Shown: positions 1-5,803 of the stretch, piece by piece
Layout of the letters: every line of letters begins with the position of its first letter
Position numbering within the stretch: the first letter of the stretch is position 1
From: Erysipelotrichaceae bacterium UBA3379
Lineage (GTDB): Bacteria; Bacillota_I; Bacilli_A; Erysipelotrichales; Coprobacillaceae
Direction of reading: 5' to 3'
Assembly: GCA_002359025.1 (NCBI GenBank)
Contig: DEPZ01000047.1
Location: 1-12,552, forward strand
DNA: 12,552 bases
Translations under genes and position numbers: made by a program
The notes under the pieces: model-generated
What the model saw: the letters and a program-made list of their open reading frames with translations, nothing else
The model's database searches: none
Told to the model about the DNA's origin: nothing

Positions 1-57
1 GAACCTGCGACCCCCTGGTCCCAAACCAGGTGCACTACCAAGCTGTGCTACTTCCCG
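1..57 (-). tRNA. tRNA-Pro (anticodon TGG), 3' end cut by window edge
   Basis: Read on the minus strand, the gene begins CGGGAAG at 57. It shows a D-arm with a GG pair and an anticodon stem CTGGT/ACCAG around a seven-base loop whose anticodon is TGG (proline). The sequence runs out in the T-arm (GGTTC), so the acceptor 3' strand lies outside the window. It is the last visible member of a four-tRNA cluster and sits only 3 bases after the CCA end of tRNA-Arg, so both must be processed from one transcript. Confidence 0.95.
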
Positions 58-60
58 AAA

Positions 61-137
61 TGGCGCGCTAGGCAGGAATCGAACCCACAACCTCTTGATC
101 CGTAGTCAAGCACTCTATCCAGTTGAGCTACTAGCGC
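61..137 (-). tRNA. tRNA-Arg (anticodon ACG)
   Basis: A complete 77-base tRNA with CCA encoded in the DNA. The acceptor arms GCGCTAG and CTAGCGC pair fully. The anticodon stem CTTGA/TCAAG encloses CTACGGA, giving anticodon ACG. In bacteria the A34 of this tRNA is normally deaminated to inosine by TadA so that it reads CGU, CGC and CGA (family knowledge). It has its own promoter in the 66-base gap upstream and is followed within 3 bases by tRNA-Pro. Confidence 0.97.
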
Positions 138-154
138 TTTATCAATGCCGATAC

Positions 155-192
155 ATCTTATCATATTCGACATATCTTTGCAACACTTTTTT
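155..192 (-). promoter_or_regulatory. Sigma-A-type promoter for tRNA-Arg/tRNA-Pro
   Basis: On the minus strand, TTGCAA (178-183) and TAAGAT (155-160) are separated by exactly 17 bases. This puts the start of transcription near 148, about 10 bases before tRNA-Arg. The -35 box lies in the 15-mer AAAAAAGTGTTGCAA (178-192), identical to the one at the tRNA-Cys promoter. No terminator is visible after tRNA-Leu, so this may be an internal booster promoter rather than the start of a separate unit. Confidence 0.7.
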
Positions 193-203
193 ATTTTTTT
201 AAA

Positions 204-292
204 TGGTGCCCAGGGCCGGAGTCGAACCGGCACGGATTTTAAGGTCCGCAGGATTTTAAGTCCTGTGCGTCTACCAATTTCGCCACCTGGGC
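204..292 (-). tRNA. tRNA-Leu (anticodon TAA)
   Basis: An 89-base class II tRNA with a long variable arm, as expected for leucine. The acceptor arms GCCCAGG and CCTGGGC pair fully, followed by discriminator A and an encoded CCA. The anticodon stem CAGGA/TCCTG encloses CTTAAAA, giving anticodon TAA. The T-arm GCCGG-TTCGACT-CCGGC is perfect. It lies 6 bases after tRNA-Cys. Confidence 0.97.
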
Positions 293-298
293 ATGAAA

Positions 299-373
299 TG
301 GAGGTTCCAACCGGACTCGAACCGATGATGACAGAGTTGCAGTCTGTTGCCTTACCAACTTGGCTATGGAACC
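299..373 (-). tRNA. tRNA-Cys (anticodon GCA)
   Basis: A 75-base tRNA beginning GGTTCCA, with a matching TGGAACC, discriminator T and encoded CCA. The anticodon stem ACAGA/TCTGT encloses CTGCAAC, giving anticodon GCA. The U73 discriminator is the usual identity element for cysteine tRNA. It is the first tRNA of the cluster, preceded by a strong promoter and a leader of about 49 bases. Confidence 0.97.
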
Positions 374-428
374 ATCTCAATTTTGTTTTTATTTTTTTGT
401 CTTGCCCCGTTCCTCACGTTGCTCAATT

Positions 429-466
429 AGTATATAATACTTTTCTAGAAATTGCAACACTTTTTT
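429..466 (-). promoter_or_regulatory. Sigma-A-type promoter of the tRNA cluster
   Basis: On the minus strand, TTGCAA (452-457) and TATACT (429-434) have a 17-base spacer, giving a predicted start near 422, about 49 bases before tRNA-Cys. The -35 is embedded in AAAAAAGTGTTGCAA (452-466), identical to the block at the tRNA-Arg promoter. The promoter lies just downstream of the potD terminator, so the tRNA cluster is transcribed apart from the polyamine operon. Confidence 0.8.
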
Positions 467-498
467 AAAACTTTTTTTGTTTGAAATTCTCAAAATAC

Positions 499-539
499 AA
501 AAAACAAAGTTCTAATGAGCATTTTTTCATTAGAACTTT
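499..539 (-). terminator. Intrinsic terminator after potD
   Basis: A perfect 13-bp stem (506-518 with 527-539, arms AAAGTTCTAATGA/TCATTAGAACTTT) closes an 8-base loop. On the minus strand it is followed by G and six T residues. It lies 11 bases after the potD stop and ends the polyamine operon. The stem also has a T tract on its plus-strand side, but no plus-strand gene needs it. Confidence 0.9.
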
Positions 540-549
540 TTTGATTTTT

Positions 550-1593
550 TTATTGAGCTTTCACTTTTGTCCAATAATTATTGTACATTTCTTTTACTGA
601 TTGTTCTTGATATGCGAACACTTCATCATTATTATTACCTGTACGTACACCATAAGCATTGATACCTTTATAATCATTCTCTTCTGCTTCTTTAGCAGCT
701 TTAACATTAGTTGTACGATATCCTACTTCTTGTGTATGTTTCAATGCATTTTCATCACTAATCATAAAATTAATAAAATTCATTGCTAATTCTGTATCTT
801 TACAAGTCTTAGATACTACAAAACCATCAAACCATAAGTTTGTTCCTTCATTTGGTAAATAGAATCCCATATTTTCATTTTCAGCCATAACTGCTGCAGC
901 ATCACCTGAATACATAACAGCCATTGCCTTTTCACCATTTTTCATTGCATCAATAGTATCATCCCCACCATAAGTAGGATCCATTGTTTCTCTTTGTTGT
1001 AATAACCATTCATATGCTTCTTTAACTTCTTTTTCATCTGTTGTATTCATAGAGTATCCTAAAGCTTTTAATGCTACCATAAAGGAATCTCTTTCAGAAT
1101 CATACATATAAATATCACCTTTATATTTTTGATTTCTTAAAACTTCCCATCCTGCATTCAAATCACTTTCTGATACTTTTGTTTTATCATAAACAATACC
1201 TACATTCCCATAGAAATATGGTACCCAATAATCATTATTCTTATCAAAATCTTGATTTAAGACAGTATTATCTAAACTGTCTTTATTTGTAATTAAAGAC
1301 CAATCAATCTTTTGAACCAAATCTTCTCTAATTAATCTTTCAATCATATATTCAGATGGAACCATAATATCATATTCATTTCCACCTTGTAATTTTGTAT
1401 ACATTGTTTCATTAGAATCAAATGTTTCATAAACGACTTCACAATCGTATTCTTTTTCAAAAGCCTTAATAACATCCATATCTGCATATTCTCCCCAGTT
1501 ATAGACTTTCAAAGTATTCTCATGTCCACCACATCCAACTAATGTCGTTAATGCCATCCCAGCAGCTAATCCAGTTTTAATCATTTTTTTCAT
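550..1593 (-). CDS. potD: Spermidine/putrescine ABC transporter substrate-binding lipoprotein
   Basis: This 347-residue protein is the external polyamine receptor that feeds the PotBC channel. Its N-terminus is a lipoprotein signal: basic MKKMIK, a hydrophobic stretch, then lipobox LVGC with acylated Cys21. The mature part matches E. coli PotD along its length (SNETMYTKL at 60-68, GYRTTN at 291-296). Comparing pocket residues from memory of E. coli PotD, Trp33, Tyr36, Ser80, Tyr82, Trp254, Asp256 and Tyr292 are kept, while the usual Glu appears as Asp169 and a Trp as Tyr228. These changes could alter polyamine preference (inference). The ATG has GAGGG 8 bases upstream inside potC and overlaps potC by 17 bases. 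It is the last gene of the operon, 11 bases before a terminator. Confidence 0.93.
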   Translation of the reverse strand: MKKMIKTGLAAGMALTTLVGCGGHENTLKVYNWGEYADMDVIKAFEKEYDCEVVYETFDSNETMYTKLQGGNEYDIMVPSEYMIERLIREDLVQKIDWSLITNKDSLDNTVLNQDFDKNNDYWVPYFYGNVGIVYDKTKVSESDLNAGWEVLRNQKYKGDIYMYDSERDSFMVALKALGYSMNTTDEKEVKEAYEWLLQQRETMDPTYGGDDTIDAMKNGEKAMAVMYSGDAAAVMAENENMGFYLPNEGTNLWFDGFVVSKTCKDTELAMNFINFMISDENALKHTQEVGYRTTNVKAAKEAEENDYKGINAYGVRTGNNNDEVFAYQEQSVKEMYNNYWTKVKAQ

Positions 1594-2386
1594 TTAACTT
1601 ACCCTCTTTCTTTTTCAAAATCATATATGGAATAAATGTTCCAAGAATTAAAATAATACCTATTACAAAAAGCACAATTGTAGACAATGCATAAATACTT
1701 GGATTCATACGTTTAGACATGTTATAGATAACAATAGAAATGTTTTCTATACCATTTCCAGTAACAAAGTATGAAATTACAAAATCATCAAAAGACATTG
1801 TAAAAGCAAGCATTGCGCCAGCCATAATTGCGGACTTGATTTGAGGTAAAATCACCTTTGTAAGTGTTTGAAAAGGTGTCGCACCCAAATCCATTGCTGC
1901 ATCAGCCAAATTCTCATCTAATTGTTTTACCTTCGGATAAACATTTGTAATGACATAAGGCGTACAAAATGCAATATGTGCCAACAACATTGTCATATAA
2001 CCTTTTTCTATATTCAAAAATGAAAATAGAATCATAAAAGCAATCGCAGTGACAATCTCCGGATTCATAATCGGAAGATTATTAACTTGTAAGATTGTTG
2101 TTCTCATCACTTTTTTAGTTTTTGTTAAGGCAATTGCTGTAATAGTCCCTAAAATTGTTGAAATAATTGTTGCTAGTATAGCAATTGTTACAGAAACAAC
2201 AATTGCATCTAATAATTGAGAATTATCAAATAATGTTTCATACCAGCGTAAAGAAAATCCTTTAAAATGCGATAAAGATTTCGCATCATTAAAAGAGAAA
2301 AAAGCCATTACGAATAAAGGAAAATATAGAAACAACAAACATAAACTAATGCATATCGTTTTTACGTACTTTCTTTCTTTTTGCAT
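1577..2386 (-). CDS. potC: Spermidine/putrescine ABC transporter permease PotC
   Basis: This 269-residue inner-membrane permease is the second half of the polyamine channel. It has about six hydrophobic segments, the first at residues 9-30 and the last at 233-257. The cytoplasmic coupling helix contacted by the ATPase is seen as DAAMDLGATPFQTLTKVILP (162-181), the classic EAA motif of importer permeases. Length and order (B then C) fit the family. The start is the ATG at 2386, with AAGGAGG 11 bases upstream, inside the 3' end of potB. It overlaps potB by 41 bases and potD by 17, so the permease pair and receptor are probably translationally coupled. Confidence 0.93.
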   Translation of the reverse strand: MQKERKYVKTICISLCLLFLYFPLFVMAFFSFNDAKSLSHFKGFSLRWYETLFDNSQLLDAIVVSVTIAILATIISTILGTITAIALTKTKKVMRTTILQVNNLPIMNPEIVTAIAFMILFSFLNIEKGYMTMLLAHIAFCTPYVITNVYPKVKQLDENLADAAMDLGATPFQTLTKVILPQIKSAIMAGAMLAFTMSFDDFVISYFVTGNGIENISIVIYNMSKRMNPSIYALSTIVLFVIGIILILGTFIPYMILKKKEGKLNEKND

Positions 2387-3236
2387 AATGTTTCATACCT
2401 CCTTCTTCTTCTGGTGAACAATTTGTTTTCTTCTCTGCATAATAAATGAGTGCCATCAATGCAATAACAATAATTGCTAAAACAAGTGAAACTGCACTAC
2501 CAAAATGCCAATTTCCAACTGTAATAAATTGTTGTTCTATGAAGTTACCAATCAATGAATACTGTCCTCCACCTAACATCTTAGGAATAACGAAAGCACT
2601 AATTGCAGGTAAGAAAACCATTGTAATTCCTGTCAAAACACCACTTAAAGATAATCTAAAAGTAATCTTAAAAAATGTTTGAATACGTGATGCCCCTAAA
2701 TCCATAGAAGCTTCAGTTAAAGATTTATCCATATTTGTAAGCGATGTATGAATTGGTAAAATCATAAAAGGTAAGAAATTATATACCATACCAATAACAA
2801 CAGCAAAATCTGTATATAATAGTTGCATAGGCTCTAATCCAAATAAGCCAATAAAATTATTAAACAACCCGTTATTACTTAAAATACTCATCCATGAATA
2901 AGTTCTCATCAAAAGATTAATCCATGTTGGTATTGTAATTAATAAAATTAATATTGTTTGTGTCTGTGGTTTACATTTTGCTATTAAATAAGCAATAGGA
3001 TATCCTATCAAAAAACAAATCAATGTCGTTAACGCTCCTAAAAGTAAAGAACGTATTAAAACAGATACAAATACCGGATCTAAAAACTTAATAAAATTAT
3101 CAAAGGTAAACTCAAAAGTTGTAATCTCTGTCCCCTTTGCTGTAAAAGCATAAAAAGCAATTAAAAGCATAGGAACGACAGTAAAAAGAAATAACCAAAA
3201 ACAATAAGGTGATACCAATTTTCTAAACTGCTTCAT
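2346..3236 (-). CDS. potB: Spermidine/putrescine ABC transporter permease PotB
   Basis: This 296-residue inner-membrane permease partners PotC. It has about six hydrophobic spans (roughly 11-31, 58-87, 95-115, 143-164, 196-218, 245-266) and an EAA coupling loop at 175-194 (EASMDLGASRIQTFFKITF). The last 30 residues form a charged tail (EEE, then KHYAKRKKVRK). The tail runs 41 bases into potC and carries the potC ribosome site within its codons. The ATG overlaps the potA stop as TAATG, so translation of PotB follows that of PotA directly. The long basic tail could simply be a by-product of the overlap. Confidence 0.93.
   Translation of the reverse strand: MKQFRKLVSPYCFWLFLFTVVPMLLIAFYAFTAKGTEITTFEFTFDNFIKFLDPVFVSVLIRSLLLGALTTLICFLIGYPIAYLIAKCKPQTQTILILLITIPTWINLLMRTYSWMSILSNNGLFNNFIGLFGLEPMQLLYTDFAVVIGMVYNFLPFMILPIHTSLTNMDKSLTEASMDLGASRIQTFFKITFRLSLSGVLTGITMVFLPAISAFVIPKMLGGGQYSLIGNFIEQQFITVGNWHFGSAVSLVLAIIVIALMALIYYAEKKTNCSPEEEGGMKHYAKRKKVRKNDMH
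2398..2402 (-). promoter_or_regulatory. Ribosome binding site of potC inside potB
   Basis: AAGGAGGT on the minus strand (GGAGG at 2398-2402) lies 11 bases before the potC ATG at 2386. A nearer ATG just after GGAGG is in the potB frame and is an internal codon of PotB, so it is not the potC start. Confidence 0.7.
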
Positions 3237-4279
3237 TAATATGTCCCCATCTTTTCCATTACATGAATATCTTCAGGCCAAAAATCAAGATTTACCTTTT
3301 TTCCAACTTCACTGATATCTGTTGTATGTACTTTATAAACACGTGTATCTGTTTCTACCATAATTTCGTAGTGAACACCTTTGAAAATAATCGAAGATAC
3401 AACACCTTCAATTTTACCTTGTCCAACTTCTACAATATCTAAATCTTCTGGTCTTAAGACAATATCAACTTCTTGTCCTTCATCAAATCCTTTATCAACA
3501 CATACAAATTGTTGGTTATCAAATTCAACAAGAAAATCCTTAACAAACTTTCCTTCAACAATATTCGATTCTCCAATAAATTGAGCAACAAATCTATTTT
3601 CAGGCTCATTATAAATATCTGTAGGTGTTCCAATTTGTTGAATACTTCCATCATTCATGACAACAATTGTATCTGACATAGTTAATGCTTCTTCTTGATC
3701 ATGTGTGACATAAATAAAAGTAATTCCTACTTCTTTTTGAATGTTTTTAAGTTCAATTTGCATTGCTTTTCTTAATTTCAAATCTAATGCCCCTAATGGT
3801 TCATCTAGTAATAAAACTTTAGGTTCATTCACCAATGCTCTTGCTATAGCAACACGTTGTTGTTGCCCCCCAGACAATTGAGATATATTTCTTTGTTCAA
3901 AGCCTTGCAACCCCACAAGTTTTAACATTTTTAAAACTTTTTGTTCAATAATATTTTTCTCTAATTTTTTAATCTTTAAACCAAAAGCCACATTATCAAA
4001 AACATTCATATGTGGAAATAATGCATACTTTTGGAAAACTGTATTAATTTCTCTTTTATAAGGAGGTAATGTCGAAATATCAATACCATCAAATAAGACT
4101 TCTCCTGCACTTGCTTCTTCAAATCCTCCAAGTATACGCAAAGTTGTTGTTTTCCCACAACCACTTGGACCAAGTAATGTCATAAATTCATTTTCATGAA
4201 TATCTAAATGAATCCCCTTAAGAACAACTTGTCCATTGTATTCTTTTGTTAAATTATCTAATTCAATTAATTTTTTCAT
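3236..4279 (-). CDS. potA: Spermidine/putrescine ABC transporter ATPase PotA
   Basis: This 347-residue cytoplasmic ATPase powers polyamine import through PotBC. Motifs in order are Walker A GPSGCGKT (37-44), Q-loop Gln83, signature LSGGQ (135-139), Walker B VLLLDE (155-160) and switch His193 in VTHD. The C-terminal region from about 235 is the TOBE-type regulatory domain of this ATPase subfamily. The ATG at 4279 is chosen because GGGAGG (4287-4292) lies 7 bases upstream. A TTG two codons earlier is only 1 base from that site and cannot be used. The gene begins 12 bases after the regulator stop and overlaps potB by one base. The full ABCD set with PotD makes polyamine the likely substrate. Confidence 0.95.
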   Translation of the reverse strand: MKKLIELDNLTKEYNGQVVLKGIHLDIHENEFMTLLGPSGCGKTTTLRILGGFEEASAGEVLFDGIDISTLPPYKREINTVFQKYALFPHMNVFDNVAFGLKIKKLEKNIIEQKVLKMLKLVGLQGFEQRNISQLSGGQQQRVAIARALVNEPKVLLLDEPLGALDLKLRKAMQIELKNIQKEVGITFIYVTHDQEEALTMSDTIVVMNDGSIQQIGTPTDIYNEPENRFVAQFIGESNIVEGKFVKDFLVEFDNQQFVCVDKGFDEGQEVDIVLRPEDLDIVEVGQGKIEGVVSSIIFKGVHYEIMVETDTRVYKVHTTDISEVGKKVNLDFWPEDIHVMEKMGTY

Positions 4280-4286
4280 GTTCAAA

Positions 4287-4292
4287 CCTCCC
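4287..4292 (-). promoter_or_regulatory. Ribosome binding site that fixes the potA start
   Basis: GGGAGG is 7 bases from ATG at 4279 and 1 base from the upstream TTG at 4285, so the ATG is the start. The last base of the upstream regulator's TAG stop (4292-4294) lies in this site, which favours translational coupling of regulator and transporter. Confidence 0.85.
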
Positions 4293-4825
4293 TAAAATAG
4301 CGGTGGTGTAGAAATCCAGATCACTTTAGCATTTGATTGAAATGCATTTTCTAAATAATGTGTTCTTTTACCACTCAAATAAAAAGTTTCTCCCCTTTTG
4401 ACAGTAAATTCTTTATTGCCATAATGCAACTTGATTTTACCACTCACAACATAACCAAATTCCTCACCATCATGTGGTTCCATCATCATTGATGATTTTC
4501 CAGGTTGAAGTTCTATCAATATAGGTTCCATATCATTCTTTTGCGCATTAGGAACAATATATGAAATAACATAATCATCTTGTTCATTGATAAAATAATC
4601 GTCTTTAGAAAAAACAATCTGTTCATCTTGTGTTTCATTAAAAAACTCATGTAAAGATGTTCCTAGAGCTTCTAAAATATCCTCCAATGTAGCAATCGAA
4701 GGAGATGTAAGATTTCTCTCTACTTGAGATAAAAAGCCCTTGGTCAGTTCACTACGATTGGCTAAATCTTCTAAAGTCAATTGATTAGCAGTACGCAATC
4801 GTTTGATTTTTTCACCAATATTCAT
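4292..4825 (-). CDS. XRE-family regulator with C-terminal cupin domain, probable polyamine operon regulator
   Basis: This 177-residue protein is a likely DNA-binding sensor. Residues 3-60 are a lambda-repressor-like helix-turn-helix (LTLEDLANRSELTKGFLSQVE covers helices 2 and 3). Residues 100-172 form a single cupin barrel (PHDGEEFGYVVSGK, then GETFYLSGKRTHYLEN). His118, Glu122 and His156 could hold a metal or ligand, though the usual HxH pair is not complete. Members of this family, such as PuuR in E. coli, often control polyamine genes. The ATG at 4825 is used because AAAGGAGG lies 6 bases upstream; the GTG two codons earlier abuts that site. It is the first gene of the pot operon, behind a promoter and three operator-like repeats, which suggests autoregulation. 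The ligand is not known from sequence. Confidence 0.88.
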   Translation of the reverse strand: MNIGEKIKRLRTANQLTLEDLANRSELTKGFLSQVERNLTSPSIATLEDILEALGTSLHEFFNETQDEQIVFSKDDYFINEQDDYVISYIVPNAQKNDMEPILIELQPGKSSMMMEPHDGEEFGYVVSGKIKLHYGNKEFTVKRGETFYLSGKRTHYLENAFQSNAKVIWISTPPLF

Positions 4826-4831
4826 GTACAC

Positions 4832-4839
4832 CCTCCTTT
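4832..4839 (-). promoter_or_regulatory. Ribosome binding site that fixes the regulator start
   Basis: AAAGGAGG ends 6 bases before the ATG at 4825. The GTG at 4831 directly abuts the GGAGG, so it is too close to be used. The site touches the promoter-proximal operator-like repeat at 4840-4855. Confidence 0.85.
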
Positions 4840-4855
4840 GTTTAAAATATAAAAC
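4840..4855 (-). promoter_or_regulatory. Operator-like repeat A
   Basis: GTTTAAAATATAAAAC on the plus strand is an imperfect inverted repeat of the form GTTT-N8-AAAC. It differs from repeat B by one base. It lies about +22 to +37 from the predicted start, next to the ribosome site of the regulator gene. Confidence 0.6.
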
Positions 4856-4860
4856 TTATC

Positions 4861-4876
4861 GTTTAAAATAGAAAAC
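4861..4876 (-). promoter_or_regulatory. Operator-like repeat B
   Basis: GTTTAAAATAGAAAAC is 21 bases (two helical turns) from repeat A. It covers about +1 to +16 of the predicted transcript, so a protein bound here would block initiation. Confidence 0.6.
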
Positions 4877-4882
4877 ACAATT

Positions 4883-4910
4883 ATTATACAAATTTTTTAC
4901 AAAATTGCAA
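4883..4910 (-). promoter_or_regulatory. Sigma-A-type promoter of the regulator-potABCD operon
   Basis: On the minus strand, TTGCAA (4905-4910) and a consensus TATAAT (4883-4888) have a 16-base spacer, giving a start near 4876 and a 5' leader of about 50 bases. It lies between repeat C upstream and repeats A and B downstream. No promoter was seen within the operon. Confidence 0.78.
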
Positions 4911-4928
4911 TAGTTTTTTAAACAAATA

Positions 4929-4944
4929 GTTTAATATATTAAAC
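4929..4944 (-). promoter_or_regulatory. Operator-like repeat C, perfect palindrome
   Basis: GTTTAATATATTAAAC is a perfect palindrome, extended by one base on each side (4928-4945). It fits the same consensus, GTTTAAWATAKWAAAC, as repeats A and B. It lies about 53-68 bases upstream of the predicted start, just behind the -35 box. Confidence 0.65.
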
Positions 4945-4951
4945 TTTGATA

Positions 4952-4980
4952 TAAAAAAAGAAATAGCCTTCACTATTTCT
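4952..4980 (-). terminator. Intrinsic terminator after tyrA, overlapping its stop codon
   Basis: An 8-bp stem AGAAATAG/CTATTTCT (4973-4980 with 4959-4966) closes a 6-base loop and is followed on the minus strand by TTTTTTTAT. The tyrA TAG (4973-4975) forms the loop-side end of the first arm. It separates pncB-tyrA from the polyamine operon. Confidence 0.85.
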
Positions 4981-5803
4981 CTAACTTTTCTCTTCTTAAA
5001 GAAGATTTCGCAAACATTTTTTTCATACTTTCTACATCATGTGACCTTAAAGCCTCTTTTAATAAATCAAATTGTCTTTCAAAACGCTCCATACTATCTA
5101 ATAAATATTCTTCATTATGATAAAATAATTCACTCCATAAATCACCATTAATATTCGCAATACGAGTCAAATCACGAAATGAGTCACCTATATATTTTCC
5201 AGTCTCATATTTTTCATTATCACTATTCATCAATGCAACTGCAATCATATGAGGTAATTGAGATGTAAAAGAAATGATTTCATCATGTGCAAAAGGACTC
5301 ATGATTTTTACACTCTTAAAACCTAATTTTCTAACAAACTCACACATATATTCAATAGATTCTTTTTTATTTTTTTGATGTTCTATAACAATATAGTTCG
5401 CATTTTGAAACACTTCTTTACTTGCATAATCGTAACCCTTCTTTTCACGACCCGCCATCGGGTGTCCACTAATATATTCAATATCCTGATCAATCATTTC
5501 TAATGCTTGATCTAGAAAATATGACTTAATACCAACAACATCAGTAATAATACTTCCTTTTTTAAACTGATGATTTTTAATAAAATCTAAGACAAGTGAA
5601 GGATATAAGCAAATAATAGTCATATCACTTTGTGAAATGATTTCATGTCCATCTGTATATCCTTCTAAAATACAGCCATCATCTTTGGCTTTTTGAAGTG
5701 TTGTCTCATCTAAATCCACTCCATAAACATCATGTCCAAGCCCTTTTAAAGCTTGAACATAGCTTCCACCTATAACCCCTAAACCTACAACTGTAATAAT
5801 CAT
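4973..5803 (-). CDS. tyrA: Prephenate dehydrogenase
   Basis: This 276-residue cytoplasmic enzyme carries out the NAD-dependent oxidative decarboxylation of prephenate to 4-hydroxyphenylpyruvate in tyrosine synthesis. A Rossmann fold starts at residue 3 with GLGVIG (7-12), and acidic Asp30/Asp32 after the second strand favour NAD. The family signature GHPMAGRE (113-120) holds the likely catalytic His114. FAHDEIISFTSQLPH (171-185) adds two more conserved His, in the helical dimer domain. There is no ACT or chorismate mutase domain, so feedback control by a fused domain is absent. Its ATG overlaps the pncB stop as TAATG, with AAGGA 8 bases upstream. No other aromatic-pathway gene is in the window. 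A cyclohexadienyl (arogenate) dehydrogenase is the main alternative. Confidence 0.92.
   Translation of the reverse strand: MIITVVGLGVIGGSYVQALKGLGHDVYGVDLDETTLQKAKDDGCILEGYTDGHEIISQSDMTIICLYPSLVLDFIKNHQFKKGSIITDVVGIKSYFLDQALEMIDQDIEYISGHPMAGREKKGYDYASKEVFQNANYIVIEHQKNKKESIEYMCEFVRKLGFKSVKIMSPFAHDEIISFTSQLPHMIAVALMNSDNEKYETGKYIGDSFRDLTRIANINGDLWSELFYHNEEYLLDSMERFERQFDLLKEALRSHDVESMKKMFAKSSLRREKLEK

Noticed and set aside
48..468. Open frames of 107 and 110 codons on either strand across the tRNA cluster
   Set aside because: They read through tRNA genes that fold completely, have no ribosome site, and give no recognisable protein.
601..789. Short plus-strand open frame inside potD
   Set aside because: Antisense shadow of a well-supported lipoprotein gene; low-complexity translation and no ribosome site.
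2446..3676. Plus-strand and alternate-frame open frames inside potB and potA
   Set aside because: They lie within strongly conserved coding sequence and have no family features of their own.
4280..4285. TTG start giving two extra residues on PotA
   Set aside because: It is 1 base from the ribosome site, whereas the ATG at 4279 has ideal spacing.
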